Source of the DNA: Incurvaria masculella
Lineage: Eukaryota > Arthropoda > Insecta > Lepidoptera > Incurvariidae
Assembly: GCA_946894095.1 (NCBI GenBank)
Contig: OX335665.1
Coordinates: forward strand, 6,706,001-6,770,000
Reading direction: 5' to 3'
Length of the DNA stretch: 64,000 nucleotides
Part shown: positions 62,114 to 64,000 of the stretch, piece by piece
How positions within the stretch are numbered: position 1 is the first letter of the stretch
How the letters are laid out: each line of letters opens with the position of its first letter
Notes under the pieces: generated by a model
What the model saw: the letters and a program-made list of their open reading frames with translations, nothing else
Database searches by the model: none
What the model was told of the DNA's origin: nothing
Made by a program: the position numbers and the translations under genes

Positions 62114-62999
62114 TCCGACGGCGCACAACACTTCACTACAGCCCCACGGCACACAACACTACACCATGCTTCACTGCCCCGGCGTCCCACGGAGCCGGAG
62201 TCCGAGTGCCACTTCGCTGGGAAATAATTGAATTAGAAGAATTTTACGCACGCGAGCGACACGACCGCTCTACTATCCATCGTCGCGACATTACCAGTGT
62301 TGGCAAGAATGCAAAAAACTATGGGTAAGATAAATTACAAATGGTACGCAATAATTTTTATATTCTTCTTCTTCTTTTTAGGGTCCTACTTTTGGGTCCC
62401 TTTTAATGGCTTTCGTGCATCTAACACATTTCGCCAATGTCAAAGTTCATAGCTATATACAAATAGTGTAAAAGGTTCTGAAATTAGTTGCCAACGAAAC
62501 ATAAAAGAAAATCATAATTTAAGATCATTTGCACTGATAAATGAAGCAAGTAACTTTAGAATTTTAAAGTTAGATGAAGAGAGCAAGCAATTAATATTGG
62601 TAGGAAGAGGAATTTGGAGTAGAGGAAGGTAATCGTATAAAGGAGCAGTTTTATTAATAAGAGGACAACAGAAAAATATATGTTCCAAATTCCCGTCATC
62701 AAGGATTAAATAATCTGCCTACAAAAATAAACTGTACATCTGTGGGATAAAGTCTATTTTATGGTTTGCATTCAGTGTTCTGTGTTTTGTGCCATGTTCG
62801 AAAATTTGCAAAATATGATTTTGCAACTTCTAAAAAGGATCGCCAGACAGCGAACCTTTTTATTGAAAAGCTGAGCTTCTGTGGAAAATGATTGCTGAAA
62901 ACAAAAAAAAAAGTTTTTAGAGCGAATCTTACGGGCTTGGCCGCTAGGGAGCAAACTGAGGAATAAGGTGACCGTCAGTCGTACACTTACGATGTTTAC
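62114..62999. promoter_or_regulatory. PIP5K upstream flank (5' UTR and presumed promoter)
   Basis: The first about 180 bp beyond the ATG are GC-rich (62114-62290), as expected for a 5' UTR and proximal promoter of a broadly expressed insect gene, then composition falls to AT-rich. A short upstream open frame (15 codons, ATGGATAGTAGAGCG) is present on the coding strand near 62280. I see no clear TATA box and do not assign a start site. Confidence 0.4.
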
Positions 63000-63639
63000 T
63001 TAAGGTAGGCCTTACCGCTCAACTACCTATACAAACGTAGAAAGAAGATCATGCGCATATTTACTGTCAGAGATCCAAGATTATACTCCAAAAAGCTTTA
63101 TTTAATCGAACTAGATGTATGTTGACCATTGGCATTTCATTTTATTTTTCATTTCATTTATTTAAACTTTTTGGTAGTCAAACTACACCAAGATGCGTCA
63201 CAAAGATCTAAAGAACACTAAAATAATGTTTGGTTTCTTAGTTATAAGGTCCGAAAATTCGAATGTTTTGCGCGTATTATACAGTAACCTAGGAGGTGGA
63301 TTACTCAACGATAAAATAAAAACATCTTATAAATATTAGTCATCAGACCTAGATCGTGTTATGAATTATTGTAATCAATTTAATTTTTTGTTTGATTTTT
63401 GACTACGACGGTAGAAAGGCTATTTTGGCTACGAGGCTAGAAGTCGTTTTGTAATTAAAATTTTCGTAAATCTTACCATATCAAACACTATGCGCATTGT
63501 CTGCTTTGTTCACATGTTGCATCCTCCTCATCACGGAAACGGTCTTTTTAATTGAAACAGAGAAGGTCCCAGAGCGCATTAGCACGGTTTTGGACCGTGC
63601 CCGCGAATGAGTTAGTCCCGCCGGGAAAGGCCACCTTAA
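63000..63639 (-). mobile_element. MITE family P1, copy 7, with a LINE-tail insert
   Basis: TTAA at 63000 and 63636. The family sequence is reversed and diverged, interrupted at about 63135-63215 by a family b LINE tail (TTCATTTATTTAAAC, GGTAGTCAAACTACACCA). Confidence 0.8.
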
Positions 63640-64000
63640 GGCGACTAATGACCCTATATGTATTTCAATAAAAATTGGTCCTTGCTATTAAAATTCAAGC
63701 CAATCTATCAATTAAAAAAAAAAAGGTTTGAACATGTTTGAAGCGTGTTAACTCCCTCAGTAATAAGTGGTAAAGATACATTATTTTAATTTCATTATAT
63801 TCACTAATCGATCTTTTAGGTTCGCGGTTAGGAAACATTATTTAATTTGGCTTTATATTAAATATACTTAATGAAAACTCGAGTAATTCTGGAAGAAATC
63901 GTCCTTGAATTTTAATTAATATTAATTAATCTATGGCCAAAATAAAAAATGGATCATGAGTGAATTTAATTCAATTTAAAAAGAATACCCTCACCTCTTA
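63640..64000. other. Right edge, unassigned
   Basis: AT-rich; no gene or known repeat recognised. Confidence 0.5.

Overview
This is a eukaryotic, insect-type window, most likely from a moth or butterfly. AT-rich intronic DNA is packed with dispersed repeats of a kind I associate with lepidopteran genomes: TTAA-flanked MITEs, Pol III-type SINEs, mariner, LINE 3' ends, a Penelope-like element and a TTAGG telomere-type tract. There is no operon structure and no prokaryotic signal.

One real host gene fills almost the whole window on the minus strand: a type I phosphatidylinositol-4-phosphate 5-kinase (PIP5K). I could trace eleven coding exons from the start codon at 62113 down to 3608. They join in perfect reading phase with GT/AG borders and give 479 residues plus one base. 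The last coding exon(s) lie left of 3608 or outside the window and were not found. Exon order in transcription: 62113-61999, 59751-59708, 47457-47325, 20908-20697, 13987-13823, 12746-12594, 11819-11667, 10686-10538, 5987-5895, 4855-4723, 3695-3608. Intron 3 (26.4 kb) and intron 2 (12.2 kb) hold most of the mobile DNA.

Region by region. 1-3607: a CR1-like LINE 3' end, a small MITE and unassigned AT-rich DNA. 3608-14000: eight exons, with tandem arrays lying exactly against splice junctions. 14000-20696: intron 4. 20697-47457: exons 4 and 3 around intron 3, which holds an intact mariner, two defective mariners, an inverted Penelope-like pair, an hAT-type MITE with an 8-bp target duplication, nested TIR elements carrying a tRNA-shaped module, and SINEs with tRNA-like or tRNA/5S-like heads. 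47458-62113: introns 2 and 1 with more TTAA MITEs. 62114-64000: upstream flank.

The most unusual observation is that minisatellites in this gene are registered on splice sites. A 132-bp x15 array begins at the exon 9 acceptor, a 57-bp x6 array begins at the exon 6 donor, and a 78-bp x9 array repeats the last 31 nt of exon 5 with its donor. An 84-bp array lies just upstream of the exon 5 acceptor and a 64-bp duplication adjoins the exon 4 acceptor. Each of the first three supplies many decoy splice sites next to the authentic one.
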